A stretch of 64,000 nucleotides of DNA from Phycisphaeraceae bacterium (GCA_020639195.1 JACKHB010000003.1:372001-436000), one strand, 5' to 3'; shown: positions 16,105-25,929, counted from the stretch's first letter. Translations and numbers: made by a program. The notes: generated from the letters alone by a model not told the origin.

Positions 16105-19100
16105 ACTGCGCGCCGTTTCGCATCCTTTTCTGGTCGGTGTGCGTGACAGTTTGCGCGGGTTGTTCGGTCATGTGGAGACCGACTCGGTCGATCGGGCCCC
16201 AGGCGCAACTCCGCGAGATTGCCCAGAAGCAGCGAGCGACCCCCGATCCGATGGCGGCGGGGTGGATACCCGAAGACCCAACACTGCTCAGACGATGGGA
16301 ACCGATCGCAGAGGCAGATCGGTCCATCGCCCTGCTACCACTCGCGGCGGTCTTGCCAACGCTGGCATCTGAGGCTCCTGAGGCGGGGTCCGACCCGGGC
16401 CAGCTGACGCCCGAGCAGATGCGGGTCTACGTTCGAGCCAGACAGGCCAACTTGAGAGACGACTCTGCCGAGGCGGGACGCGAACTCGAGTCGCTCGCGC
16501 GTGCGGCGCCCGGCGCGGGGGCCGTCTGGCGTGAGCTGGGCTTGGCTCGCGCAAGGCTCAACATCACTGCCGGATCGGCCGACGCGTTTCGCACCGCACA
16601 TCGACTCGGTGCACCTTCCGCACAGGGCGCCTACGTGATCGGGAAGCAGAGTGCCGGCAAGGGCGATCATCGCGAGGCCGCGGCATACCTCGCTTCGGCC
16701 ATCATGAACGGCCAAGCGAGGTCGGACCAGGCGATGCAGTTCCTGCTCTTGGCCTCGCTGGGAGCTGAGTTGCGATCGATCGGGTACCTGCGATCGGGCA
16801 ATGACGCGTTTGAGCTGGCGCTGCGGACTCCTCGTCAATTCGCGACCACCACGGCTCTGCAAGCCGACCTGACCGACTTTGCGCGGCGGATTCCCTCGAT
16901 GTGGGTCGATGTCGGGGACACCTGGGTGCGATTGGGCGAGATCGAGCGTGCCATGAGCGCCTTCGATCAATCCGCGGCCACCGGGCTGGCGTTCGGATCT
17001 CAACCGGTGGTCCGTATGGCCAGTCTTCAGATGCGACAAGGGCGATCGGCCGGTGCCGCGATGCTCCTCCTCGACGCGCTCGACGATCCCCGATTCACTC
17101 TGGACGATCGTTTAGTGATGCTGAGTCGTAGCCTCTTCCGCGCGCACACTCGAGTTTCGGAACTCATCGGGCCATCCATTGATCGACTGCGGACCGCGCA
17201 GGGTCGACCACCAAGCGTTGACGCGTGGCTGGCGCGGGCTCGCGCCGCCTCATCCGACCCTTCGGTGGCCAGGCGGACGCTCATGGTCGCGTTGCGCTCG
17301 CATCCACATGTGAGCGATCTGATCGATGACCTGGTCACGAGCGCAGAAACCCCGGCGTCCGCCGTCGGCGCGTGCAGGGAGCTCATCAAGAGCGATGCTC
17401 TCTTCGCCGGACAGTGCGCTGGAGCGCTCCTCGACAGGCGAGGCCGGCATGATGCGGTGTGGGCTGCGGTTTCGCACGATTCGTCCCGCGAGGCACGCCT
17501 CTTGGAGGCCTATCTCTCGCTGTTGAATGAAGATCCCGAATCGGCGCTCAGCGCTCTCGCAGGAATCGACGAGTCCGAGATCTTCGATCCGGGCTTCATG
17601 ATGGCACGCGTCGAGGTCTTCGCCGCGATGGGCGATTGGTCCGCGGCCGAGGCTTCGCTCGCGCGGCTTGACGCGACTCGCGGCCAGCGATGGGTGCTGG
17701 CCCGCTCCCGGGCGTTGCAGGCAATGAACCGACTCTCCGATGCATCTCGCGTGCTCGAGTCGCAGCCCACGCCGGCGGGCGGAGAGGTCGGTCGCATGGC
17801 GTCCCAACTCGCGTCGGTGGCGGCAGCGCGAGGCGATCAGGCACTCGCACGGACCGCGCTGGAAACGTCTCTGGCCCACGATCCCGCGCGAGAGGACGCT
17901 TTGCAAGCGCTGCTGTCCATCGACGCCGGCAATCCCCAGGCGGAGCGAGCGCTCGCGGAACGACTCCGGTCAGAGGCGCCGGCGGGGCGACTCATCAGGC
18001 GACTCGCAATCCAAGAGCTTCTGGCAGTCGGCCAGCGCGCTCAAGCGGAGCAGAGGCTGATCGCCCTTGCCACCGAGCGACCCAGCCCCGGTCCCACCCT
18101 GGAATTGCTGCTAGGGCTTTGGGAAGGCTCCGCGGCTCTCGACGGGGGCGTCTCGCTCGATCGAGGCCTGAACTGGATCGAGGCGCAGTTGGCAGAGCGT
18201 CCAGATCAGATCGAACTGATCCGCGCCAGGGCCAGATTGCTCGTGGCCAAGGGCAAGGTCGATCAGGCCGAGCAAATGGTGCTCGAACGGCTCGCGCAAC
18301 GAGACTCACCTTTGCTTCGCCGCGCTCACGAGCAGATCGTCCGTCTGATTCCGGGGCGAGCCGCGGAGGCACAGTCCATGGCCCAGGCCCGTCTGGATCG
18401 GTTCCCCGACGCGATCCCGGGGATACTGGAGAGGCTTGCAGCGGCACTTCGCAGGGCGGATGTTGCGACAGCAGGGCGGGAAAGTCGTCGGTGGCCGGTG
18501 CGCGCCGAATTGATGGCGCAGCACCAGCCTGCGGTCATTGATGCGATGAGCGCCGCCGGAGCGTCGGTCGCGAGGGAACCAGAAGGGTCCGATCGCGCGC
18601 CCTTTCTTGAAGTCGTCTCGTGGGCGCTTCGAGCAGGGGCGACTCTGCCGCCGACGATCCACCAGTTGCGGCTTGGCCTGCTCGCCGTCGACTCACCGGC
18701 CGACGTCACAGCGATTGTGGGTGCCACGGGGCTCGCGATCCAACAACAGCCCGAAGCCGTCGAGGGCCTCTCGGTCGCGGCACCACGATATCTCGCGACT
18801 GTCAACCGCTTCGGGGAAGCGCTCGAGGTCATCGATCGGATCAATGACCTCCATCCCCTGGAACAATCGGGACTGGAACTTTGGGTCCGCCTCATTGCGT
18901 CGGGCGGTGGCGCGTTGCACGCCCGCCAGCTCATCGACAGCGGTCTATCGCCGGAAGACTTGCGCGCCGTCGTGGATCGGGTCTTTGGACCATCCGACAG
19001 TGTCTCGGATGCGCCCGAATCGGTGTACGGCCAGGCGGTCTTCCAACTCGCGAATGCTGCGGCATTCTTCGGGCGCGAGCAGGACAGCATGGAACTCAAC

Positions 19101-19625
19101 GAGTACGCCCTTGAACTCGATCCGAATAACGCGTGGGCCGCCAACAACCTCGGCTACTCGCTCGCGGATCGTGGCGAACGCCTCGACGAAGCCGAGCGAT
19201 TGCTCGAATTCGCGCACGCAGCGCTTCCCGAGGAGGCCAGCGTTATGGACTCGCTCGCTTGGGCGCGCTACAGGGTCGGCGCCATCCACGACACGCCGGC
19301 GTCTGGGGGACAGGCGGCGAGGCCAGGCGCGGTGTCGCTGCTGCGAAAGGCCATCGAACTCGCAGGCGACTCTCCGAGTGCGGAGATGCTCGATCACTTT
19401 GGCGACGCGCTCTGGCTGGCCGGAGATCGCCAGGCCGCGAGTGACGCGTGGCGTCGCGCTTTGGAGCGAGCCGACGCCGACCGAGCGAAGCTGACGGATG
19501 CCTCCCCGCAGCACCTGCGCGACGGGCTCGATGCCGACATCGCGGCGATCCGCGGAAAGCTTGAAGATAGCGCATCTGGGCGCGAGCCCGCGGTCGCGGC
19601 GATTGTGCAAGACGCCCCGGCGTGA
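16101..19625 (+). CDS. large TPR-repeat lipoprotein
   Basis: A 1174-residue exported protein. The N-terminus has a short signal with a lipobox ending at Cys21 (VCAGC), so it is probably lipid-anchored. The rest is almost wholly alpha-helical and Ala/Leu/Arg-rich, with degenerate tetratricopeptide repeats; a clear one is near 1000-1035 (ALELDPNNAWAANNLGYSLADRG), and DSLAWARYRVG follows. It overlaps the preceding gene as ATGA, so it is translationally linked to the rbfA cluster although it acts outside the cytoplasm. It may be a scaffold for envelope or secretion machinery; no catalytic domain is visible. Confidence 0.78.
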   Translation: MNCAPFRILFWSVCVTVCAGCSVMWRPTRSIGPQAQLREIAQKQRATPDPMAAGWIPEDPTLLRRWEPIAEADRSIALLPLAAVLPTLASEAPEAGSDPGQLTPEQMRVYVRARQANLRDDSAEAGRELESLARAAPGAGAVWRELGLARARLNITAGSADAFRTAHRLGAPSAQGAYVIGKQSAGKGDHREAAAYLASAIMNGQARSDQAMQFLLLASLGAELRSIGYLRSGNDAFELALRTPRQFATTTALQADLTDFARRIPSMWVDVGDTWVRLGEIERAMSAFDQSAATGLAFGSQPVVRMASLQMRQGRSAGAAMLLLDALDDPRFTLDDRLVMLSRSLFRAHTRVSELIGPSIDRLRTAQGRPPSVDAWLARARAASSDPSVARRTLMVALRSHPHVSDLIDDLVTSAETPASAVGACRELIKSDALFAGQCAGALLDRRGRHDAVWAAVSHDSSREARLLEAYLSLLNEDPESALSALAGIDESEIFDPGFMMARVEVFAAMGDWSAAEASLARLDATRGQRWVLARSRALQAMNRLSDASRVLESQPTPAGGEVGRMASQLASVAAARGDQALARTALETSLAHDPAREDALQALLSIDAGNPQAERALAERLRSEAPAGRLIRRLAIQELLAVGQRAQAEQRLIALATERPSPGPTLELLLGLWEGSAALDGGVSLDRGLNWIEAQLAERPDQIELIRARARLLVAKGKVDQAEQMVLERLAQRDSPLLRRAHEQIVRLIPGRAAEAQSMAQARLDRFPDAIPGILERLAAALRRADVATAGRESRRWPVRAELMAQHQPAVIDAMSAAGASVAREPEGSDRAPFLEVVSWALRAGATLPPTIHQLRLGLLAVDSPADVTAIVGATGLAIQQQPEAVEGLSVAAPRYLATVNRFGEALEVIDRINDLHPLEQSGLELWVRLIASGGGALHARQLIDSGLSPEDLRAVVDRVFGPSDSVSDAPESVYGQAVFQLANAAAFFGREQDSMELNEYALELDPNNAWAANNLGYSLADRGERLDEAERLLEFAHAALPEEASVMDSLAWARYRVGAIHDTPASGGQAARPGAVSLLRKAIELAGDSPSAEMLDHFGDALWLAGDRQAASDAWRRALERADADRAKLTDASPQHLRDGLDADIAAIRGKLEDSASGREPAVAAIVQDAPA

Positions 19626-19677
19626 CGGCCGAACTCGAGCCCCTCAACAATCACATCAAAGCATAGCGGAGACATCG

Positions 19678-20424
19678 ATGGCCGGGCATAGCAAGTGGGC
19701 GAACATCAAACACCGCAAGGCGGCGGTGGACAAGAAACGCGGGAAGATCTGGTCCAAGTGTTCAAGGGCCATCATGGCCGCGGCTCGCGCTGGCGGCGGA
19801 GACCCAGTGTCGAACCTCGCGTTGCGGTACGCGATCGACGAGGCACGGTACGCCAACATGCCCAAGGACACGATCCAACGGGCGATCGACAAGGGCGCTG
19901 GTTCGGCCGGTGGTGAGAGCTTCGAATCCATCACCTACGAGGGCTATGGCCCGAGCGGCGTCGCCGTGATCGTCGATGGACTCACGGACAATCGCACGCG
20001 AACCGCGAGCGAGGTCCGTTCCATCTTCTCCAAACACGGCGGAAACCTCGGCACCACCGGCTGCGTTGGGTTCATGTTCGAGACGCGAGGTCAGATCGCC
20101 GTTCCCGCATCGGGCGTGGACGCCGACGCCATCATGGAACGCGCCATCGAGGCCGGCGCCGAGGACGTGCAACCCCCCGACTCTGAAGATGGATTCTGGA
20201 CCATCCTGACGGAACCCACCTCGTTCGCGGCGGTCAAGGAGGCGTTGGAAGCCTCGGGCCTGACGATCGAGCAAGCCGAGATCGCCAAGATCCCCGGCAA
20301 CACCGTGGCGCTCGCAGGAGACGACGCACGCAAGCTTCTCAATCTCGTCGATGCGCTCGAAGACAACGATGACGTCCAGAAGGTCTATACCAACGCGGAG
20401 ATTCCCGAAGACGCGGTCGAGTGA
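19678..20424 (+). CDS. yebC: YebC/PmpR/TACO1 family regulatory protein
   Basis: A 248-residue YebC-family protein. The start MAGHSKWANIKHRKAAVDKKR is diagnostic, as are MPKDTIQRAIDKG, YEGYGPSGVAVIV and RTASEVRSIFSKHGGNLG. Members were first described as transcriptional regulators, and some promote translation of difficult codon runs. The ATG at 19678 has GGAG 6 nt upstream; earlier in-frame sequence lies inside the TPR gene and is not conserved. It starts 53 nt after that gene. Confidence 0.95.
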   Translation: MAGHSKWANIKHRKAAVDKKRGKIWSKCSRAIMAAARAGGGDPVSNLALRYAIDEARYANMPKDTIQRAIDKGAGSAGGESFESITYEGYGPSGVAVIVDGLTDNRTRTASEVRSIFSKHGGNLGTTGCVGFMFETRGQIAVPASGVDADAIMERAIEAGAEDVQPPDSEDGFWTILTEPTSFAAVKEALEASGLTIEQAEIAKIPGNTVALAGDDARKLLNLVDALEDNDDVQKVYTNAEIPEDAVE

Positions 20425-21489
20425 TCAGTCCTCCGGTGGTCGAACGGGGAGTTCGTCGTGATCGCGAATCGCTCGGCGGATGAATGCGTCGATGGCGGCG
20501 GTCATCTCATCACCCTCGACACCGACATCCGAGTTGACGGCGCCGTGGTCCTTGCCCTCTGCTCGTACGAGTTCCACGTCGGCCCCGGCGCCGCGCAGGG
20601 CCTCGACGAATCGCTCCGACTCTTGCCGGGCATCGCGCCTCTGCCCCGCGTACACCACACAGAACGGGGGATACCGGCGATCTGCGTTCACGTGGCGAAT
20701 TGGAGAGGCATCCCGCAATAGTTCGGGATCCCGGCCGAACGCCGCGCGGATCATCCCTCGCATGGCGAGATCGTCGCGGCGCGCCTCTAGGTCGTACGAC
20801 GCGGAGTCGAGCGGCACGACGCCTCGAAGCCACGCCGGATCGAGGTCGTGCGCTTCAAGATACGTCGGGTCGGTCGCCACGAGGGCCACGAGGTGGGCCC
20901 CGGCTGAGTGGCCCGTCAGGATCACCCGCTCCGGATCGCCACCAAACTCTCGCGCATGGGCGTGAATCCACGCCAGCGCCGATGCGACGTCTTCGACGTG
21001 GGCGGGATGGGTCACATCTGGAGACAACCGGTAGTTCAGGCTGACGAAGACGAACCCGGCTTCGACAAAGTGTGCCGGCTTTGATTGGACCCTCGCCTTG
21101 TCCCCGATGCTCCACGCGCCTCCATGCACGTACACCACGACGGGAAGGAACTCGCCTTCTTGCTCGCGAGGTTGGTAGATGTCGAGACTCGTCAGCCACG
21201 TCCGTGAGCGATTCCGTTCGACGTACACGACGTCTCTTCGAAAGAGGAGAGTGGGCGGGACCCCTCCGACGGAGCCGTCGCCAAAGTCCGCGGCTTCCTG
21301 GCGCGTGATCCGCCCATCATGATCCGAATCGATCCGCGCGAACAGTCGCGGGTAGGGGAACTCGTCGGCCGTCACGACTCCGTCGTGATTCGCATCTGCG
21401 CGCTCAAACCGAGTGATGCCGCGAGTCTCGGTCTCGGGTTGACCCGACATCAGCGCCGTCATCAGACACATCCCGAGCGCCGAATGCAC
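20425..21489 (-). CDS. exported alpha/beta-hydrolase (esterase) with two EF-hands
   Basis: A 354-residue protein with a short hydrophobic N-terminus (signal peptide likely), two calcium-binding EF-hand loops at 32-44 (DANHDGVVTADEF) and 54-66 (DSDHDGRITRQEA), then an esterase domain of the carboxylesterase/HSL type. The oxyanion motif is HGGAW (122-126), the nucleophile is Ser195 in GHSAG, and the catalytic histidine is probably in GKDHGAVN. The frame is open to 21753, but the GTG at 21489 is preferred: GGAG lies 8 nt upstream, a signal peptide follows, and longer starts would run into the next gene. The substrate is unknown, perhaps an acetylated sugar or lipid ester. Confidence 0.82.
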   Translation of the reverse strand: MHSALGMCLMTALMSGQPETETRGITRFERADANHDGVVTADEFPYPRLFARIDSDHDGRITRQEAADFGDGSVGGVPPTLLFRRDVVYVERNRSRTWLTSLDIYQPREQEGEFLPVVVYVHGGAWSIGDKARVQSKPAHFVEAGFVFVSLNYRLSPDVTHPAHVEDVASALAWIHAHAREFGGDPERVILTGHSAGAHLVALVATDPTYLEAHDLDPAWLRGVVPLDSASYDLEARRDDLAMRGMIRAAFGRDPELLRDASPIRHVNADRRYPPFCVVYAGQRRDARQESERFVEALRGAGADVELVRAEGKDHGAVNSDVGVEGDEMTAAIDAFIRRAIRDHDELPVRPPED

Positions 21490-21559
21490 GCCTCTTACTC
21501 CTTCGAGCCCTTGCGTCTCGAGCCCTACGTCCAACGGTCCGGGTTCTCGGTCATTGCCG

Positions 21560-22303
21560 TCACATCCGGCGGACGAGGTCTCTCCACGCTTCCAGGGCCG
21601 CCCTCGCCGCGGCCATCGGCTCGCGCACGTGCCGCATATCCACGATGATTGGGCGTTGGAAGCCGGCCGTTTCAAGCGCGATGCGATAGGCCAGCGCGTC
21701 AAGGCGACCCGCCCGACCCAGCACACGGGTTCGCTCCGACCCCGATACGTCACTCAGCCGCGCGCTTGCAAGTCGCGATCCTGCGGCCGAGACTCCCGCG
21801 ACGGGATCGACTGCCGCTTCCAGCCACGCCGCGGGGTCGATTCCGACATCCAGGAGACCCGGTTCCTCCCCGACGCGATGATCTGCGATTCGCACGCCCG
21901 TCCGCTCCGCGATCGAGGCGAGCTCCGCCCGAACCTCCTCAGTTCCTGCGGGAGTCAGAATTGACAGCACGCGCGCGTCGTCCGCCGTCAACGAAGCAAG
22001 ATCGGCGCACAGCCCGACCGCACTGCGGACCGTGTCCACGGCTCGATCCACAGTCGTCGAATTGACAAAGTGATCAGCTGGCACCCAGAGATCGATCCCC
22101 GACAGTGATACCTCCAACCCTCGGAGAAGCGCGGCGATCTCCCGCCGGGCCGAGCGATCCAACTCACGAGCGCGAAGTCCCGGATAGGTTCCATCGATCT
22201 GTACGCAGCGGAATCCCGTCAGGGCAGCTTGTTCGATCAGCGATCGCGCGGACGCCGTCCGTCCGTCATCAAGCCCGGCCATCGCGATGGACAAAGGAAC
22301 CAC
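21560..22303 (-). CDS. TIM-barrel protein, sugar isomerase/AP-endonuclease superfamily-like
   Basis: A protein of about 247 residues that reads like a xylose isomerase-like TIM barrel: alternating hydrophobic strands and helices, the opening VPLSIAMAGLDD, GFRCVQIDGTYPGLRA, VSLSGIDLWVPADHF and a late PIIVDMRHVREP. I do not recognise a specific enzyme, and metal ligands are not obvious, so catalytic activity is uncertain. The start is doubtful: GTG 22303 or ATG 22282 are favoured, because the open frame to 22387 overlaps the divergent membrane-protein gene that begins at 22356. Confidence 0.6.
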   Translation of the reverse strand: MVPLSIAMAGLDDGRTASARSLIEQAALTGFRCVQIDGTYPGLRARELDRSARREIAALLRGLEVSLSGIDLWVPADHFVNSTTVDRAVDTVRSAVGLCADLASLTADDARVLSILTPAGTEEVRAELASIAERTGVRIADHRVGEEPGLLDVGIDPAAWLEAAVDPVAGVSAAGSRLASARLSDVSGSERTRVLGRAGRLDALAYRIALETAGFQRPIIVDMRHVREPMAAARAALEAWRDLVRRM

Positions 22304-22355
22304 AGGGATCTCGAATGGAAGCAAGTGCGGGTGCCGACCAACCCTACCATCGCCC

Positions 22356-22934
22356 GTGACCCGAAGCCACAAGCTCTGCGAGGCCATTCACGTAGCCGCA
22401 CTTGCCGTATGGCTCGGCTCTCTGATCATGACCGGCATCATCGCCGCGCGGGTCTTCCCAATGATGAAGGACATCGGCCCGAGCCTGCCGGACCATGCCG
22501 GCTACACCGGCGACCACTGGCTGATCGTCGCTGGACGGGTCGGCGACATGGCGTTCACCTCGCTCGACATGATCCAGTTCGGCGCCGTGCTGATTGCCGT
22601 CGTGACTCTCGCGGCGTCGATCTGGGTTTTCGGGCTTCCCACGCGGCGTTGGTCCACGCTGATTCGAGCGCTTGGGCTCGCCGTGGCGATGATTCTCGTG
22701 TGCGTAGAGCTGTTCTTTCTCGCGCCCCGGATGAGTTCCGATCTGCGAGCCTACTGGGACGCCGCGAAGCTGGGGGACAACGCTACGGCGGAACTCCACC
22801 GCGAGGCGTTCACCGCGCGCCATCCCGCCGCTCGAAACGTCCTGGGAGGCACGACCCTCGCCGTCCTCGCGACGCTGATCGTGGGCGCCTGGTCGATCGG
22901 GAGTGGCCGCGGGCGGGGGGGATCTACCCAGTGA
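22356..22934 (+). CDS. small four-helix membrane protein (DUF4149/TMEM205-like)
   Basis: A 192-residue integral membrane protein with four predicted hydrophobic segments (about 10-30, 68-90, 95-117 and 145-168). The first helix carries HVAALAVWLGSLIMTG, and the layout resembles the DUF4149/TMEM205 family, whose role is unclear. The GTG at 22356 starts it just ahead of the first helix. Its stop overlaps the nth start as GTGA, so the two are co-translated. Confidence 0.7.
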   Translation: MTRSHKLCEAIHVAALAVWLGSLIMTGIIAARVFPMMKDIGPSLPDHAGYTGDHWLIVAGRVGDMAFTSLDMIQFGAVLIAVVTLAASIWVFGLPTRRWSTLIRALGLAVAMILVCVELFFLAPRMSSDLRAYWDAAKLGDNATAELHREAFTARHPAARNVLGGTTLAVLATLIVGAWSIGSGRGRGGSTQ

Positions 22935-23671
22935 CCCGTAAGGGATCGGCCCGCTCCGGGGCCCGCAAGCCGCCTTCCAAGGTGAGTTCCGACGCCGCGC
23001 GTCTGCCGTTTGCCCTGCCCCGAGTGACGGCCGCGGCGAAGGAGAGGGCGCTTTCCCTCGCTGATGCTCTGCACGAGCACTACCCCGACGCACACTGTGC
23101 GCTGACCTACTCGGCTCCTCACGAACTGCTGGTTGCCACGATCCTCTCGGCTCAGACGACCGACGCGGCGGTCAACCGTGTGACGCCGGACCTGTTCGGC
23201 CGATTCCCAACACCGGCGGCCTACGCGGCGTCCAGCCCCGAGGAGATCGAGCCGATCATCCGATCGCTGGGTTTCTTCCGCAACAAGGCGCGCGCCATCT
23301 TCGAATCGATGCGGGATGTGCACGAGCGATTCGGCGATCGCGTGCCCGATTCCATGGACGAGTTGCTTACCCTTCGCGGCGTAGCGCGAAAGACCGCCAA
23401 CGTCGTGCTGGGCAACGCCTACGGCATCAACGTTGGCTTTGTCGTCGACACCCACATCCAGCGCCTCAGCCGACGATTCGGGCTCGCCCCACCGGACGCT
23501 ACCGTCGCGGCCATCGAGCGGAAGCTCATGGCGCTCTTCCCGCGCGAACGCTGGTGCGAACTCTCGCACCAACTCATATGGCACGGACGCGCCGCTTGCA
23601 CCGCGCGGGGCAAGGCGTGCGCTGACCACCCGATCTGCCGCGAGTTCGGCCGCTGCTGCGAGCGTCGATAG
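22931..23671 (+). CDS. nth: endonuclease III (Nth)
   Basis: A 246-residue DNA glycosylase/AP lyase that removes oxidised pyrimidines. The HhH motif LRGVARKTANVVL (148-160) carries catalytic Lys154, and Asp173 (VVDTH) is the second catalytic residue. SAQTTDAAVNRV (73-84) is the usual substrate-recognition loop. The C-terminal Fe-S loop has Cys223, Cys230, Cys236 and Cys242 (with an adjacent Cys243), giving spacing C-x6-C-x5-C-x5-C, where the family normally has C-x6-C-x2-C-x5-C. The N-terminal 35 residues are a basic extension. It is translationally coupled to the membrane protein before it. Confidence 0.93.
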   Translation: MTRKGSARSGARKPPSKVSSDAARLPFALPRVTAAAKERALSLADALHEHYPDAHCALTYSAPHELLVATILSAQTTDAAVNRVTPDLFGRFPTPAAYAASSPEEIEPIIRSLGFFRNKARAIFESMRDVHERFGDRVPDSMDELLTLRGVARKTANVVLGNAYGINVGFVVDTHIQRLSRRFGLAPPDATVAAIERKLMALFPRERWCELSHQLIWHGRAACTARGKACADHPICREFGRCCERR

Positions 23672-23674
23672 AGG

Positions 23675-24598
23675 TCACCCGCCCGCGTCGGGCTGCGCCG
23701 CGCGCTCCTCCAGCCGTCGGATGAGGTCCGCGATCTGCTTGGGCTGCTGGAACGTCGGTTCCCCGGGCGCGTTCGCAGTGATTTCATCCAGTTTGATTGA
23801 GACTGCGGCAATGAGCTCGAACTCCGTTGGGGGGGACTCACCCAGCTCCGGTCGTTCAGCAGCGATGGGTCGGAAGTACCGTTGGACCGTCACGAACGGC
23901 ACCAGCACGCCCGACACATCGCGGTAGTCGCCGAAGTGGACCTCTGCCTTGATCACCGCTCCGCCTCGGGCGCCCTGCACAGTCTCGATCGCGGACAGCA
24001 GGCCGCTCTCGGCACTGAATCGAAACACTGCTTCTCGACCGTGGTCGTAGGTGACATGCACGAGGTAGAACGGCTTGCCGTCCACCGTTTCCTCTCGCAG
24101 GGTCGTGGCCTCGCTGAGCCGCTCATCGATGCGATCGAAGAAATAGAAATCGGAGGCGTCGGCCAGATCGAAGAGGGTCTCGTTCCGGATCAACTCCGCC
24201 ACCTCTCCGCCGTTGGAATCGGTTCGAATTGTCCAGCCGTACTCGCCGTCATAGGTCGTTGTGACGGGCCGCTGACCCGGCATTTCCAAACGACTCTCCC
24301 GCTTGTCGGGAGCAACCTGCCAGATCGTGTACAGGCCGAACTTGCCCTCCGGCTCGGCGGTCAGTGTTCCGCGGCTGCGTCGGTTTGTGTGCGATCGGAA
24401 CGCCTCGCGACCTCCGATCGCGTCGAGATACCGAGCAAAGAGCTGTCTTCCATCTGGCAATGCCGCAGCCACCACACCAGGCTGCTGACCCTGTGTGGCC
24501 GGCGCCCCCTCGTTCGGTGCCGGCTGCGCGGCGTCCAGCCCACAAGGGCCACCCATCAGCATCGTCCACGCCACGGCGCTCCAGGCAATTCGAATCAT
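23675..24598 (-). CDS. exported protein of unknown function, LolA-like fold possible
   Basis: A 307-residue protein with a signal peptide (MIRIAWSAVAWTMLMGGPC; cleavage likely after about residue 24). The rest is beta-rich, with alternating TTTYDGEYGWTI, GKPFYLVHVTYDHG and VHFGDYRDVSGVLVP segments that resemble outer-membrane lipoprotein-sorting proteins (LolA/LolB fold). I chose the ATG at 24598 because the signal peptide follows it; earlier in-frame residues are unlike a protein N-terminus. It converges on nth. The function is not clear. Confidence 0.68.
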   Translation of the reverse strand: MIRIAWSAVAWTMLMGGPCGLDAAQPAPNEGAPATQGQQPGVVAAALPDGRQLFARYLDAIGGREAFRSHTNRRSRGTLTAEPEGKFGLYTIWQVAPDKRESRLEMPGQRPVTTTYDGEYGWTIRTDSNGGEVAELIRNETLFDLADASDFYFFDRIDERLSEATTLREETVDGKPFYLVHVTYDHGREAVFRFSAESGLLSAIETVQGARGGAVIKAEVHFGDYRDVSGVLVPFVTVQRYFRPIAAERPELGESPPTEFELIAAVSIKLDEITANAPGEPTFQQPKQIADLIRRLEERAAQPDAGG

Positions 24599-24853
24599 GG
24601 CTCTGGTTCCCTCGTGTCCAGCGTTGGCATACCGGGCAAGCCCTGTCCGGCCGCTCCAAGCTGTCCGCGATCGGCAGGAGCCGCCGGTTTTGACCATCGG
24701 GTCGCAGCCCGGCGGACTCCGTTCAACCGACTTCGCATAGTAGTACGCCGACGGTCGGCCCCGGTTCAGAGCGATTCCGGCGGGCCGATAAGGCGAGAGA
24801 CTGGGGATCGAGTTCCGGGCCGCGGCGGACATCCGGGCTGTGGCGAGCGTCGG

Positions 24854-25858
24854 CTACAACTGCCCTGTGTCGATTTCAGGGCCGTCGAAATCCCGGCCGA
24901 GCGCCCCGCCGCGAGTCCAACGGATTCGGCCGGCGTCGATCCAGTCGGGTCGTCCGTCCGTAAACTCCGGGGGTTCCCAGTCGAAGGGGGCGTAGTAGAA
25001 ACTTGTTGTTCCCGGGCTCTCGGGGAGGACCGGCAGCCAGCCCGGATTGGCCTCGCCGGTGGTTCGAACGGACACATGACCATCCGCGGAGAGAATCGGA
25101 ACGCGCGCCTCGGCGTGCGCCCAGTAGGCGATTCGGGGACCGTGATACCATTGCCATACGTCCCACATCATCGCTTTCTCAGAAGGGAACGCGCAGGTGT
25201 TCAATCGGCGCCCCGTCAGGACGCTCAGAATCGACACTTGCCAATGGCCGTGCGATGTGCCTTGGCGCACTCGATAAGCATTCAAATCCGCAAGCTCTTC
25301 GGGGGCCCACCAGGTCGGGGCCGCCTCATAACTGGATTGGTATGGCAGTCGCCTGAATGGCTCGTAATGTGGAGGATCGATGTCATCGAAGAATGGATCT
25401 CGCTGCCACGCCACCAGGAGCTCGTCACCGGGGCTCGCCGTCCACCGGGCCGGAAATTCCGATCCGAGAAACTCGAGCAGCGGAAGATGCGCGAATCGGG
25501 CCTGCGGGATCCACCCCGTAAAGGGCGGCATGTTCTGGTACCCGCTTAAGCGGCGCAGGATGTCGACCGCCTGCGCGGCCGATGACGCGGTGCTGCCCTG
25601 GAGTCGCTGCGCCTCTAAATCCGGGTCCTCGCTGTGCCCTTCGGTCGCGCTCCACGTGTACGCGGGGAAGCGGTCGTCGTTCTCCAGCGCGTACGCGCGG
25701 ATGCCATCTCCAAAGCGTTTCAGGTTCGCGATCGACTGGCCCAGCCCCGCATTGCGCCGGGCATCGGCCATCAGCCCGACCAGCACCAACCCCAGCATCG
25801 CCGCGACCGCGAGCGTCACCACGAGATCGATGATCGTGAAACCGCGCCGTCGTCGCAT
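24854..25858 (-). CDS. prepilin-like secreted protein (copy 1), Asp at position +5
   Basis: A 334-residue protein with a class III (prepilin) signal: RRRRGF is cut between Gly and Phe, followed by a hydrophobic helix (TIIDLVVTLAVAAMLGLVLV). The usual Glu5 of mature pilins is Asp here. The rest is a large globular domain with the ADG segment near its end (ARVPILSADGHVSVR), recalling the H-x9-DG motif of planctomycetal DUF1559 proteins, and it ends GPEIDTGQL. The ATG at 25858 has GGGGAG about 5 nt upstream. It lies 72 nt after a close paralogue and has the same ending, so it arose by tandem duplication. Confidence 0.8.
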   Translation of the reverse strand: MRRRRGFTIIDLVVTLAVAAMLGLVLVGLMADARRNAGLGQSIANLKRFGDGIRAYALENDDRFPAYTWSATEGHSEDPDLEAQRLQGSTASSAAQAVDILRRLSGYQNMPPFTGWIPQARFAHLPLLEFLGSEFPARWTASPGDELLVAWQRDPFFDDIDPPHYEPFRRLPYQSSYEAAPTWWAPEELADLNAYRVRQGTSHGHWQVSILSVLTGRRLNTCAFPSEKAMMWDVWQWYHGPRIAYWAHAEARVPILSADGHVSVRTTGEANPGWLPVLPESPGTTSFYYAPFDWEPPEFTDGRPDWIDAGRIRWTRGGALGRDFDGPEIDTGQL

Positions 25859-25929
25859 GCCTACTCCCCGTACGAGGCGGGACGAGCGACTCACTCCCGC
25901 CGAGCCCATTCGATGCGCTGCGCTCGCCC

